Source: Achromobacter arsenitoxydans SY8
GTDB lineage: Bacteria > Pseudomonadota > Gammaproteobacteria > Burkholderiales > Burkholderiaceae_B
Direction of reading: 5' to 3'
Length of the DNA: 64,000 bases
Assembly: GCF_000236785.1 (NCBI RefSeq)
Contig: NZ_AGUF01000065.1
Span: 1 to 64,000, forward strand
The notes under the pieces are model-generated. The model saw only the letters and a list, made by a program, of their open reading frames with translations, searched no databases and was not told where the DNA came from. Within the stretch, counting starts at the first letter, position 1. Every line of letters begins with the position of its first letter. Positions 24,765-32,697 of the stretch are shown here, piece by piece. The translations under genes and the position numbers were made by a program.

Positions 24765-24943
24765 GGACGGAACACCGAAGCGGATTCCAGTTCCACGGGC
24801 AGCGGTTCGTCCGCGAAGCCGGCCGCGATGTCGTGGATGCGGGAGAACTGCTGCACCACCTGTTCAGTGGTGGACTCGCGCAGGGCGTACCCCGACAGCG
24901 CCAGCGCGCTGCGCACGTATTGGTCGATGGTTTCCTGGGTCAT
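24761..24943 (-). CDS. AtzG-like small subunit (DUF4089)
   Basis: 60 aa: YVRSALALSGYALRESTTEQ, a middle helix and PLPVELESASVFRP at the end. The two-helix body and PLPxxLExAxVFRP tail match AtzG/HpxX proteins, which are GatC-like chaperone subunits that stabilise the amidase. It is co-translated with the AtzE-type gene (ATGA overlap). It is 28 bp downstream of the ABC ATPase gene, so it belongs to the same operon. Confidence 0.85.
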   Translation of the reverse strand: MTQETIDQYVRSALALSGYALRESTTEQVVQQFSRIHDIAAGFADEPLPVELESASVFRP

Positions 24944-24971
24944 GGCGGATTCTCCCGGTGAAAGCGATGGA

Positions 24972-25793
24972 TTACTTGCGCACTTCGCGCTGGAAGATTT
25001 CCAGGCTCAGTTTCTTCATCTGGATGAAGCTGGGTTCGGACAGCGTTTCGACGGTGCGGGGGCGCGCGTCGCCGTAGTCGAGGATTTCCGCGACGCGGGT
25101 GGGGCGCTTGGTCAGCAGCAGCACCTGGTCCGCCAGGTACACGGCCTCTTCCAGGTCATGCGACACCAGCAGCATCGTGGTGCCGGTCTGCATGAACACT
25201 TCCTGCAGCTTTTCGCGGATGAACAGCGTCATCTCGAAGTCCAGCGCCGAAAACGGCTCGTCCAGGAACAGCACTTCGGGCCCGGGAGCCAGCGCGCGCA
25301 TGATGGACGCCGTCTGCTGCTGGCCGCCGGAAAGCTCGTAGGGATAGCGCTTGAGGTCGAACTTGACGTCGAACGAGGCGACCAGCTCCTCTACGCGCGC
25401 ATCCACCTCGGCCTTGCTGCGGCCTTCCAGGCGCAGCGGGTAGGCGATGTTGTCGATGGTGCGCAGCCACGGGAACATGGCTTCGCGGTAGTTCTGGAAG
25501 ACGTAGCCGATCTTGGTCTGGGCCAGCGATTTGCCGTCGAAGAGGATTTCGCCGGAGTCGATGGGGATCAAGCCTGCGATCATGTTGATCAGCGTGGACT
25601 TGCCGCAGCCGTTGGGGCCGAAGACCGAGACGATCTTGCCCTTGGGAATGTCCAGGTTGAAGTCTTCATACAGCGGCCAGCCCGCAAAATACTTGGTCAG
25701 GCCGCGGATCGTGATGTGGGTGCCTAGCGGGCCGGGCTGGAAGGGGGCCGTGGCCGGGCCGGGCGCAATGACGGGATTGATGACGGTGGACAT
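24972..25793 (-). CDS. ABC transporter ATP-binding protein (nitrate/taurine/ureido type)
   Basis: 273 aa. Walker A GPNGCGKST at 59-67, Q-loop FQNYREAMFPW, signature LSGGQQQ, Walker B VLFLDEPFSALD and the switch histidine in LLVSHDLEEAVYLAD. This is the SsuB/TauB/NrtD subgroup, which energises uptake of small anions or amides. It abuts the permease gene with no gap. It is the third gene of the operon headed by the sigma-54 promoter at 27680-27695. Confidence 0.92.
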   Translation of the reverse strand: MSTVINPVIAPGPATAPFQPGPLGTHITIRGLTKYFAGWPLYEDFNLDIPKGKIVSVFGPNGCGKSTLINMIAGLIPIDSGEILFDGKSLAQTKIGYVFQNYREAMFPWLRTIDNIAYPLRLEGRSKAEVDARVEELVASFDVKFDLKRYPYELSGGQQQTASIMRALAPGPEVLFLDEPFSALDFEMTLFIREKLQEVFMQTGTTMLLVSHDLEEAVYLADQVLLLTKRPTRVAEILDYGDARPRTVETLSEPSFIQMKKLSLEIFQREVRK

Positions 25794-26606
25794 TTAACGG
25801 CCGCTCCAATGGACCACGCGCTTTTCCAGCACGAGAAAAAGTATGTTCAGCACGTAGCCGAGCGCGCCGGCCGCCAGGATGGAGGCGTACATCTCGCGCA
25901 CGTTCAGCACCTGCTGCGCATTGATGATGCGATTGCCCAGGCCGCTGTCCGACCCGATGAACATTTCGGCGACGATCACGATGACCAGCGCCATCGACAC
26001 CCCGCTGCGCAGCCCCACGAACGTGGGCTGCAGGCTTTCCCAGATCAGGACGTCCTTGAAGATCTGCCAGCGCGAGGCGCCCATGACGCGCGCCGCCATC
26101 ACGCGCTGCTTGCGCGCATTGATCACGCCGTAGGCGCTGTTGAACAGGATCACCAGGACGGCCGCGAAGGCCGCGATGGCGATCTTGTTCATGTCCGTCA
26201 CGCCGAAGATCATCAGGAACAGCGGTATCAGCGCGGAAGAGGGCGTGGACCGGAAGAAGTCGACCAGGAACTCGACGCTGCGGTAGGCCTTTTCATTGCT
26301 GCCCAGCAGCACGCCCAGCGGCACGCCGATCACGCCCGCGATCAGGAAGGCCTGCAGGGTGCGGTTCAGCGATGACAGGAAGTCGCCCAGCAGCGGCCCG
26401 CCCGCCATGCCCTTGACCAGGGCCACGATGGTGGCGCTGGGCGTGGGCAGCAGCACGGGGCTGACGAGGTTCAGGCGCACCACCAGGTCCCACACCACGA
26501 ACAGGGCCAGCGGCCCGATCAGGGGCAGGAGGCGCGAGGCGTCGAACTTGCGCGGCGGCTTGGAGACGGGGGCGCTGGCTGCGCCGTTTGCCGTGGTTGC
26601 GCTCAT
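25794..26606 (-). CDS. ABC transporter permease (SsuC/NrtB type)
   Basis: 270 aa with about six transmembrane segments. The BPD_transp_1 coupling loop appears as AARVMGASRWQIFKDVLIWE (an EAA-type motif), with GLRSGVSMALVIVIVAEMFI and FFRSTPSSALIPLFLMIFGV as further landmarks. It forms the inner-membrane channel for the neighbouring ATPase and binding protein. Three bases separate it from the binding-protein gene upstream. Confidence 0.92.
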   Translation of the reverse strand: MSATTANGAASAPVSKPPRKFDASRLLPLIGPLALFVVWDLVVRLNLVSPVLLPTPSATIVALVKGMAGGPLLGDFLSSLNRTLQAFLIAGVIGVPLGVLLGSNEKAYRSVEFLVDFFRSTPSSALIPLFLMIFGVTDMNKIAIAAFAAVLVILFNSAYGVINARKQRVMAARVMGASRWQIFKDVLIWESLQPTFVGLRSGVSMALVIVIVAEMFIGSDSGLGNRIINAQQVLNVREMYASILAAGALGYVLNILFLVLEKRVVHWSGR

Positions 26607-26609
26607 GGT

Positions 26610-27617
26610 TCAGCCTTTGTAGAGCATGGTCGACACATCGACCTTCTGCGCGAAGATGCCCTTTTCAGTGAAGAGGTCGAAGAATTTCTGGAAGTACTGG
26701 ATGTCGCTGGGCGTGAACTCGTTGTGCAGCGTGTAGGCGGCCAGGGGCACTTCCTCGGTCATCGGCCCTTCGATGGCGGTGTAGCCCTTCATGAAGGGGC
26801 GCGCCTCTTCGGGCTTGGTGCGGATCAGTTCGATGCCGCGCGCGTACGCGGCGATGAATTTCTTGCTTTCCTCGGGATGCTTTTTCAGGAAGGCGGTGGT
26901 CAGCGAGGCCGATCCGCCGAACCACGGCGCCATGGGATCGCCCAGGACGTACTTGGCGATGACGCCGGTTTCCAGAACGCGGGTCGTGCCGTTCAGGCGG
27001 CCCACCGTGCCCGTGGGTTCCAGCGTGTAGCACGCATCCAACTGGCCGGCGGCAACCGCGGCGACGTGCTGGCTGATCGCCAACTCGACCACGGTTGCCC
27101 CGGTTGCGCCGGCGCGCTCCAGTACTGCTTTGGCCAGCGTGGAATTCTGGATGCCGGGTCCAGATCCGACCTTTTTCCCCTTGAGGTCTGCAATGGATTT
27201 GATGGGACTGTCTTTCGCGACGATGAACTCGTCCAGCACGTTCTTGGCGTTGCTGGGGTTGGACGCAAAAATCTTGAACAGGCCGGGCGAGGCGATTTCG
27301 CCGATGGCCAGGTTGGCCGAGCCCGTGCCGTTGGCGCTGCCGTCGGCGCGGCCGGCCAGCATGGCTTCCATGACCTGCTGCGCGCCGGCGAACTTCAGCG
27401 GCTCGACGTTCAGGCCGGCTTCCTTGAAGTAGCCCTTTTCGATGGCGGCGTAAAACGGCAGGCCGGCCGCGACAGGCCAGAAGCCGATGCGGATGACCGG
27501 GCCGGATTGCGCGCGCACCAGCGCCGGCGCGGCCAGCGTCGCGGCGCCCATGGCGGCGCCCTGGATCAGCCGGCGGCGGGTGGCATTGAAGGCGTAGGAC
27601 GCATTGCGGTTGATCAT
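26610..27617 (-). CDS. ABC transporter substrate-binding protein (NMT1/THI5-like)
   Basis: 335 aa from the ATG at 27617 with AGGAG eight bases upstream. A Tat-type leader is seen (NATRRRLIQGAAMGAATLAA then PALVRAQ). The mature protein is a periplasmic two-lobe binder: IGFWPVAAGLPFYAAIEKGY, LAGRADGSANGTGSANLAIG, KGKKVGSGPGIQNSTLAKAV. NMT1-like binders carry sulfonates, nitrate, taurine, pyrimidine precursors or ureido compounds. Since the operon continues into an AtzE/AtzG amidase, an amide or ureide ligand is most likely (inference). Confidence 0.9.
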   Translation of the reverse strand: MINRNASYAFNATRRRLIQGAAMGAATLAAPALVRAQSGPVIRIGFWPVAAGLPFYAAIEKGYFKEAGLNVEPLKFAGAQQVMEAMLAGRADGSANGTGSANLAIGEIASPGLFKIFASNPSNAKNVLDEFIVAKDSPIKSIADLKGKKVGSGPGIQNSTLAKAVLERAGATGATVVELAISQHVAAVAAGQLDACYTLEPTGTVGRLNGTTRVLETGVIAKYVLGDPMAPWFGGSASLTTAFLKKHPEESKKFIAAYARGIELIRTKPEEARPFMKGYTAIEGPMTEEVPLAAYTLHNEFTPSDIQYFQKFFDLFTEKGIFAQKVDVSTMLYKG

Positions 27618-27679
27618 TCGTGGCTCCTGGTCTGCTGGAAGGTGGGTGCTTGTAGACAAGCTTGCATACCAGTCCATCA

Positions 27680-27695
27680 AGCAAGACCCGTGCCA
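27680..27695 (-). promoter_or_regulatory. Sigma-54 (-24/-12) promoter of the ABC-amidase operon
   Basis: On the minus strand TGGCACGGGTCTTGCT matches TGGCACG-N4-TTGCW at every defined base. The binding-protein start codon lies 63 bp downstream. Confidence 0.85.
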
Positions 27696-27759
27696 GCTTT
27701 TGTCCGGCAAGGGTTTCCCTGTGGCGCGGCGCGCCGGGGCGTCAGCCTGGTGCTGGCCA

Positions 27760-27796
27760 TGATCCAAATTGGTGCATGGCGCACCACATAAGGGGG
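27760..27796 (-). promoter_or_regulatory. NtrC-like half sites upstream of the ABC operon
   Basis: TGATCC-AAATT-GGTGCA (27760-27776) keeps one perfect NtrC half site, and CGCACC (27780-27785) begins a second. They lie about 100-120 bp upstream of the predicted sigma-54 start. Confidence 0.45.
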
Positions 27797-27846
27797 ACGC
27801 CGACCGGCAACGCCGCGGCGCCCGCGATGGCGGTAGCATCTGGACC

Positions 27847-28758
27847 ATGAACACGCGCTTTGTAGAAGCCTTCCTGTGGTCGGCCCGCCTGGGCAGTTTC
27901 CGGGCGGCCAGCGACCGCCTGCACATCACCCAGGCGGCCGTGGCCAACCGCATCGCTTCGCTTGAAGAAGACATCGGCGCCCGCTTGTTCGAACGCGACG
28001 CCAAGGAACTGAAACTCACCGCCGTCGGCACGCGCCTGCTGGACTATGGCGAACGCCTGCTGGAAATCCGCCAGCAGATCCTGTCGCTGGGCAAGCGCGG
28101 CGACGAGGTCGCCGGGCTGGTGCGCATCGGCGCCATCGAAACCGTGGTGCACACCTGGCTGATCGGCTTCCTGACGAACCTGCGCTCCACCTATCCGGGC
28201 ATCGAGGTGCAGTTGACGTCCGAGACCACGCGCGCGCTGCATCGCGGGCTGCGCGAAGGTACGCTGGACATCGCCCTGCAGACCGATCTGCTGAACGACA
28301 CCGGCATCATCAGCATGCCCTGCCTGCCCATGGAGATGGGCTGGGTGGGGCCGCCGGGAGGCGAAGAATCATTGACCGCGCACCAGCTGCTGAGCGAACC
28401 CGTGCTGACCATGAGCCCGGGTTCGCAGCCGCACGAAGCGCTCAAGGCGCTGTACCGCGAAGTCGGCATGCCGCAAGGCAAGGTGCATTTCGTCAGCTCG
28501 ATCTCGGCGCTGGCGCGGCTGGTGCGCAGCGGCTTCGGGCGTGCGCTGGTGCCGCTGCCTCCCATCTATGAATACGTCGCGCGCGGCGAGCTCCAGGTGA
28601 TCCGCACCGACATGCCCGTGCCGCCGCAACTGCTGGTGGTCAGCTACCTGGAAAGCGGCGGATCGGACGCCATCCGGCTGGTCGCCGAACTGGCCAGCCG
28701 CGCCTCGGATCAGTTCACGGCGGCCGTGGTGGCGCCCCGCATGGGTTCGGCGCGCTGA
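27847..28758 (+). CDS. LysR-family transcriptional regulator
   Basis: 303 aa from the ATG of MNTRFVEAFLWSARLGSFRA. Helix-turn-helix residues ITQAAVANRIASLEEDIGAR are followed by LFERDAKELKLTAVG. The effector domain begins near VRIGAIETVVHTWLIGFLTN. It is divergent from the sigma-54 ABC-amidase operon, and the shared 229-bp region holds both the sigma-54 promoter and NtrC half sites, so it may add pathway-specific control. Its C-terminus is followed within 20 bp by one arm of a 14-bp inverted repeat. Confidence 0.9.
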   Translation: MNTRFVEAFLWSARLGSFRAASDRLHITQAAVANRIASLEEDIGARLFERDAKELKLTAVGTRLLDYGERLLEIRQQILSLGKRGDEVAGLVRIGAIETVVHTWLIGFLTNLRSTYPGIEVQLTSETTRALHRGLREGTLDIALQTDLLNDTGIISMPCLPMEMGWVGPPGGEESLTAHQLLSEPVLTMSPGSQPHEALKALYREVGMPQGKVHFVSSISALARLVRSGFGRALVPLPPIYEYVARGELQVIRTDMPVPPQLLVVSYLESGGSDAIRLVAELASRASDQFTAAVVAPRMGSAR

Positions 28759-28761
28759 CTG

Positions 28762-28775
28762 GTTCAGACCTTCCC
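28762..28775. repeat. Left arm of a 14-bp inverted repeat
   Basis: GTTCAGACCTTCCC is exactly inverted at 29557-29570, flanking the EthD/ABM-like gene. Confidence 0.7.
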
Positions 28776-28849
28776 CAGGGCGGCGTTCAGTAATTCTGTT
28801 GCCGCGCGCAAGAATTATTTGTTTGTGCCGGGCCCCGAGGCGGCTGAAG

Positions 28850-29557
28850 ATGATGGCTTCCGCCAACCTGGACCTTCCTCTTGCGCTTATGAGCCTGCAT
28901 ATCGAATCCCCGCTTGCGCCCCACGGGCTGCTGTTTGTCGCGACCGACGTGGACGCCGCCGACGAGGCCGACTTCAATCGCTGGTACGACCGCGAACACG
29001 TCGAAGAGCGCGTGCGCATTCCCGGCTTTCTGTCGGGGGCGCGCTATCAGTCGCGCGATGGCGGCCGCAAGCACCTGGGCCTGTACCGCACGTGCTCGTT
29101 GGACGCCTTCACCAGTTCCGCCTATCGCGCGGCGTTCGAGCGCCAGACGGCCTGGTCGGTGACCAACCTGGGGCGCATGCGCGATCCGATGCGCCGCGTG
29201 TGCGCGGTGGAAGCCGTGACCGGTTTCGGCAGCGGCAGCCAACTGGTGGTGCTGCCCCTGGCGGCGGATGGCGCCGGCGCGCCGCTCGCGCGGGCGCGCA
29301 ACGCGGGCGCCGAGCTTTCCGGGGCGGATGGTTTTGTCCAGTCCTACCTGCTGGTTCCAGACGCGGCGTTGAGTACGCCGCTGCCGCGCGAGGCCACGGA
29401 AGGCCGGGTCCTGGCCCCGATGTTCGTCGTCGAGGCCAGCACGCCGGCTGCCGCGGCGGCGCTGCGCGCCGGGGCGGCCGCCGCATTCGACGCCGATCCG
29501 TCCGCCGCCTGGCAGTTCGAGCTGGGCTGGAAGCTGGACGCTTCGGACTTGCGCTAG
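28850..29557 (+). CDS. EthD/ABM-like dimeric alpha-beta barrel protein
   Basis: 235 aa. The N-terminal half, HGLLFVATDVDAADEADFNR followed by WYDREHVEERVRIPGFLSGA, is the pattern of two-domain ferredoxin-like barrel proteins (W-Y-x-x-E-H ... R-x-x-x-I-P-G-F). The second half is a diverged repeat of the same fold. The function is unknown; such proteins often accompany catabolic genes. I chose the ATG at 28850 (GAGGCGG upstream); the ATG at 28889 (MSLHIESP) is the alternative. It is flanked by inverted repeats and transcribed toward the Bug gene (convergent). Confidence 0.65.
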   Translation: MMASANLDLPLALMSLHIESPLAPHGLLFVATDVDAADEADFNRWYDREHVEERVRIPGFLSGARYQSRDGGRKHLGLYRTCSLDAFTSSAYRAAFERQTAWSVTNLGRMRDPMRRVCAVEAVTGFGSGSQLVVLPLAADGAGAPLARARNAGAELSGADGFVQSYLLVPDAALSTPLPREATEGRVLAPMFVVEASTPAAAAALRAGAAAAFDADPSAAWQFELGWKLDASDLR

Positions 29558-29588
29558 GGAAGGTCTGAACAACTCAGACCCTCCCTAG
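29554..29588 (+). terminator. Hairpin overlapping the stop of the EthD-like gene (right repeat arm)
   Basis: CTAGGGAAGGTCTGA and TCAGACCCTCCCTAG pair around ACAAC with one mismatch, giving a long stem that includes the stop codon. There is no T tract. Its left side is also the second arm of the 14-bp inverted repeat. Confidence 0.5.
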
Positions 29589-29620
29589 GGGCGCGGCGAG
29601 CCTGCCCCCGATCGGCCGCG

Positions 29621-30580
29621 TTAATGGGCCTGCGGATCGAACTTCTTGACCAGCACGGCCCACTTGTCATGCTCGCCCTTGATGAACGAGGCGAACTGCG
29701 CGGGCGTGCCGCCCACGGGCTCGGCGCCTTCGCGCAGCATCTGCTCGTTCAGCGCGGGCAGGCTGGCGTTCACTTCGCGGTTGACCAGATCCACGACCTG
29801 CTGCGGCGTGCCCTTGGGCCCGAAGAAGCCGAACCAGGACCCCGCGTCGAAGCCCGGATAGCCGGATTCGGCGATGGTGGGCAGGTCGGGCAGGGTGGCG
29901 GACCGCTGCGAGGTGCTGACGGCCAGCGCACGCAGCTTGCCGGACCGGATATGCCCGATGACCGACGGGATGGTCGCAAACATGAAGTCGATGCGTCCAG
30001 CCAGCAGGTCGTTGACGGCGTCGGCGCCCTTGTACGGGATGTGCGTGGCCTTCACCTTCAGTTCGTCCATCAGCATGTAGCTGGACAGGTGGGACGAGGT
30101 GCCCACGCCGGTCGAGCTGTAGTTGAGCTGGCTAGCGGTCTTCACGTATTTCAGGAAGCCCTGGATGTCCTTGGCCGGCGAGGACGGCGGCACCACCAGC
30201 ACGTTGGGTACGGTGGCGATCTGCACCATCGGCACCAGGTCGGTCAGCGGGTTGTAGGGCAGCTTGTTCAGCGACGGGTTGACGGCGATGGGGCCGACGG
30301 AGTTGACGATCAGCGTATGACCATCGGGCGCCGCTCGCACCACGTATTCGGTGCCGATGTTGCCGCCCGCGCCTGGTTTGTTCTCGACGACGAAGGGCTG
30401 GCCCAACTTCTGCGTCAGCGTGTTGGTGACGCTGCGGGTGAGCGTGTCTGTGGTGCCGCCGGGCGAGAAGGCCACGATGACCTTGACGGGCCGGTCGGGA
30501 TAATCCGCGGCGCCGGCGGCCGGGGCCATACAGGCGGCCGCCAGCCCCGCGCAAGCGATCAAGGCTTGGGCAGTATTCAT
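29621..30580 (-). CDS. Bug-type tripartite tricarboxylate transporter binding protein
   Basis: 319 aa from the ATG at 30580 (GAGGAG upstream). The signal peptide ends AAGAA before DYPDRPVKVI. Family marks are VIVAFSPGGTTDTLTR, VVENKPGAGGNIGTEYVVRA, THIPYKGADAVNDLLAGRID and FFGPKGTPQQVV. These periplasmic binders, greatly expanded in Bordetella and Achromobacter, bind carboxylates or amides; no membrane TctAB partners are adjacent. It lies 80 bp downstream of the class II aldolase gene on the same strand and probably belongs to the same transcription unit. Confidence 0.92.
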   Translation of the reverse strand: MNTAQALIACAGLAAACMAPAAGAADYPDRPVKVIVAFSPGGTTDTLTRSVTNTLTQKLGQPFVVENKPGAGGNIGTEYVVRAAPDGHTLIVNSVGPIAVNPSLNKLPYNPLTDLVPMVQIATVPNVLVVPPSSPAKDIQGFLKYVKTASQLNYSSTGVGTSSHLSSYMLMDELKVKATHIPYKGADAVNDLLAGRIDFMFATIPSVIGHIRSGKLRALAVSTSQRSATLPDLPTIAESGYPGFDAGSWFGFFGPKGTPQQVVDLVNREVNASLPALNEQMLREGAEPVGGTPAQFASFIKGEHDKWAVLVKKFDPQAH

Positions 30581-30660
30581 GATGTCTCCTCGCGTGGTCG
30601 TTGTCGTGTGATTGAGGGCGCCGTGCCGCCACGCCGGCCGGCGCCAGATAAAGCGGGAAT

Positions 30661-31461
30661 TCAGTCGCGATAGCCCGGGTCGATCCGGTCCAGCTTGCGC
30701 AGCAGGGCGGGCCACTCCATCACGCCGTAGGGGCGGCGCGTGCCGGGCTGGTAGTTGTTCCAGGTGGCTTCCAGCACGGGCCGGGGCACGGCCTGCAGCG
30801 GCGCGCCCGTCGCCATGGCGGCCAGCTGCGAGCGGCAGGCCAGTTCCAGTCGGTGCATCCAGTTGAAGGCCTCGCCCACGGTGCGGCCCACGGTCAGCGC
30901 GCCGTGGTTGCGCAGGATGAGCGCTTCGCCGTCGCCCAGGTCCTCCAGCAGCGATGCCTGTTCTTCCGTGCCCAGCACCACGCCCTGATAGTCGTGGTAG
31001 CCGATCTTCAGGAAGCGCATCGCCGTCTGCGTGATCGGCAGCAGGCCGCACTCCAGGGACGACACGGCCATTGATGCCCAGCTGTGCGTGTGGATGACGC
31101 AATCCACCTCGTGCCGGTGCGCATGCACTGCGCTGTGGATCACGTAGCCGGCCTTGTTGATGCCGTAGTCCAGGTCGCCGAAATCGGGCTTGGACAGGAT
31201 GGTGCCGTCCACGTCGACCTTGATGAGGCTGGAGGCGGTGATTTCCTCGTACATCATCCCGTAGGGGTTGATGAGAAAGGCGTTGTCCTCGCCGGGCACG
31301 CGGGCGGAAATGTGGTTGGCCATCATGTCGGCCATGCCGTAGAGCTCGACCAGCCGATAACAGGCGGCAAGGTCGACGCGGGCCTGCCATTCCGCGTCCG
31401 AGCAGTGCGCACGCATGGAGGAAATGCCCAGGCGTCCTGGGCGTGGGGTAGGAGTTGTCAT
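30661..31461 (-). CDS. Class II aldolase/adducin-domain protein
   Basis: 266 aa. The zinc-binding H-x-H of class II aldolases is in DCVIHTHSWASMAVS, and the third histidine in LILRNHGALTVGRTVGEAF. MADMMANHISARVPGEDNAFL is the N-terminal signature. The family comprises sugar-phosphate aldolases, epimerases and decarboxylases; the substrate is unclear. The ATG at 31416 (MRAHCSDAEW) may be the real start, since no good ribosome site precedes 31461 and an FNR-type box lies only 43 bp upstream of it. Confidence 0.85.
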   Translation of the reverse strand: MTTPTPRPGRLGISSMRAHCSDAEWQARVDLAACYRLVELYGMADMMANHISARVPGEDNAFLINPYGMMYEEITASSLIKVDVDGTILSKPDFGDLDYGINKAGYVIHSAVHAHRHEVDCVIHTHSWASMAVSSLECGLLPITQTAMRFLKIGYHDYQGVVLGTEEQASLLEDLGDGEALILRNHGALTVGRTVGEAFNWMHRLELACRSQLAAMATGAPLQAVPRPVLEATWNNYQPGTRRPYGVMEWPALLRKLDRIDPGYRD

Positions 31462-31503
31462 CGGAATTCGTGAAGGTCGCTCGCCATCGCACCATGCAAT
31501 GGC

Positions 31504-31517
31504 TTGATGCAGGTCAA
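31504..31517 (-). promoter_or_regulatory. FNR/Anr-type box upstream of the class II aldolase gene
   Basis: TTGAT-GCAG-GTCAA fits TTGAT-N4-RTCAA with no mismatch. It is nearly the same as the azurin box at 51684. Confidence 0.6.
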
Positions 31518-31533
31518 TTTATCTGCAGATAAA
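31518..31533. promoter_or_regulatory. Perfect 16-bp palindrome, operator candidate
   Basis: TTTATCTGCAGATAAA is fully self-complementary, AT-rich, and touches the FNR-type box in the aldolase-LysR gap. Confidence 0.4.
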
Positions 31534-31567
31534 GCGCCCGGCTAGGCATGCCGGGGGCATGGGGGCA

Positions 31568-32494
31568 TCACGAATCGAGAAGGGTTGCGCCCGGCCACCC
31601 GCCATGGCGGACCAGCGCGCGCATCGCGTCCAGCAGCACCACTCGGGCGGCCAGGGCGGCCGGCGACAGTTCGTCGTCGCTGATGCAGTAGATCTGGTTG
31701 CGGCGGAAAAGAAAGGGGTCGTCGATGGGGTGCATGTTCAGCACACCGGATTCGACGCGGGCCACGGCGGCCCCGGGCTGGATCGTGGCGATGGGATGGG
31801 CCTGCACCAAATCCATCAGCGTCGTCAGGCCGTCCACTTCGACGCCGATCCAGGGTTCGATGCCCGCGCGCTCGAAGGCCGCTTCGACCCAGGCGCGCAG
31901 GCCATGCGCCTTGCTGGTGACGGCCAACGGCAAGCCGGCCAGCTGCTCCATGCGGGCGGGCTCGCCATCGGGCAGGGGCAGCATGCCGCGCGGCGCCAGC
32001 AGGAACAGCCTTTCGTCCAGCACGGGGACGACGCTGCGGCCCTGCGCGGTGTCGTTCTGGAACAGCACCGCCAGGTCCAGGCGCCGGGCGTTGAGCAGTT
32101 CGCCCAGGTTGCCGGACAGTCCTTCGACCAGGTGCAGGCGCACATTGGGATAGCGCTCGGTCATGGCGGCGTACAAGGGGCGCGCCAGGAGCGAGGCCGT
32201 GGTGGGCGCGAAGCCTACGCTCACCGTTCCCGCCAGGCGGGCTTCGCGCGCGGCCGCCACGGCGTGTTCCGCGTGCCGCAGCGTCAGTTGCGCCTGGCGC
32301 AGGAAGGCCGCGCCCGCGGGCGTGGGCGCCACGCCGGTGGGGCTGCGCGTGAGCAGCCGGGTCGCCAGCTCGCTTTCCAGCCGGCTGATCTGCTGGCTGA
32401 GCGCCGACGCGACCACGCCCAGGTCGCGGGCGGCGCGGCCGATGCTGCCAAGTTCGGCGACGCGGACGAAATAGCGGAGTTGGCGCAGTTCCAT
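31568..32494 (-). CDS. LysR-family transcriptional regulator
   Basis: 308 aa. MELRQLRYFVRVAELGSIGR, then LGVVASALSQQISRLESELA, forms the DNA-binding helix-turn-helix of the Nac/CatM-like branch. The effector domain starts at VSVGFAPTTASLLARPLYAA. It reads toward the aldolase/Bug unit on the same strand, 106 bp upstream, and is the likely regulator of those genes. It is divergent from the imelysin operon, with a 203-bp AT-richer gap between. Confidence 0.9.
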   Translation of the reverse strand: MELRQLRYFVRVAELGSIGRAARDLGVVASALSQQISRLESELATRLLTRSPTGVAPTPAGAAFLRQAQLTLRHAEHAVAAAREARLAGTVSVGFAPTTASLLARPLYAAMTERYPNVRLHLVEGLSGNLGELLNARRLDLAVLFQNDTAQGRSVVPVLDERLFLLAPRGMLPLPDGEPARMEQLAGLPLAVTSKAHGLRAWVEAAFERAGIEPWIGVEVDGLTTLMDLVQAHPIATIQPGAAVARVESGVLNMHPIDDPFLFRRNQIYCISDDELSPAALAARVVLLDAMRALVRHGGWPGATLLDS

Positions 32495-32697
32495 GGGGAC
32501 GGGGCGGGTGCGGCGGAAAAGTGGGCGGGAGGGCTGAATTATGCGTGCGGCAGCAAAATTTTTCGTTCAAAAAAATGTCAGCTATCTGAATTCCGCCTGA
32601 ATATCAAACGAAAATTGTTTACACTCGCATCCACAAAATTTCAAGCTGGATGGGTCCGCCGCGGGGGCGGGGCCGTCCGATTTACGGGAGAAAGTCG

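Noticed and set aside
32495-32697. Fur box upstream of the imelysin operon
   Set aside because: The region is AT-rich, but I could not find a convincing 19-bp GATAATGATAATCATTATC-like match.
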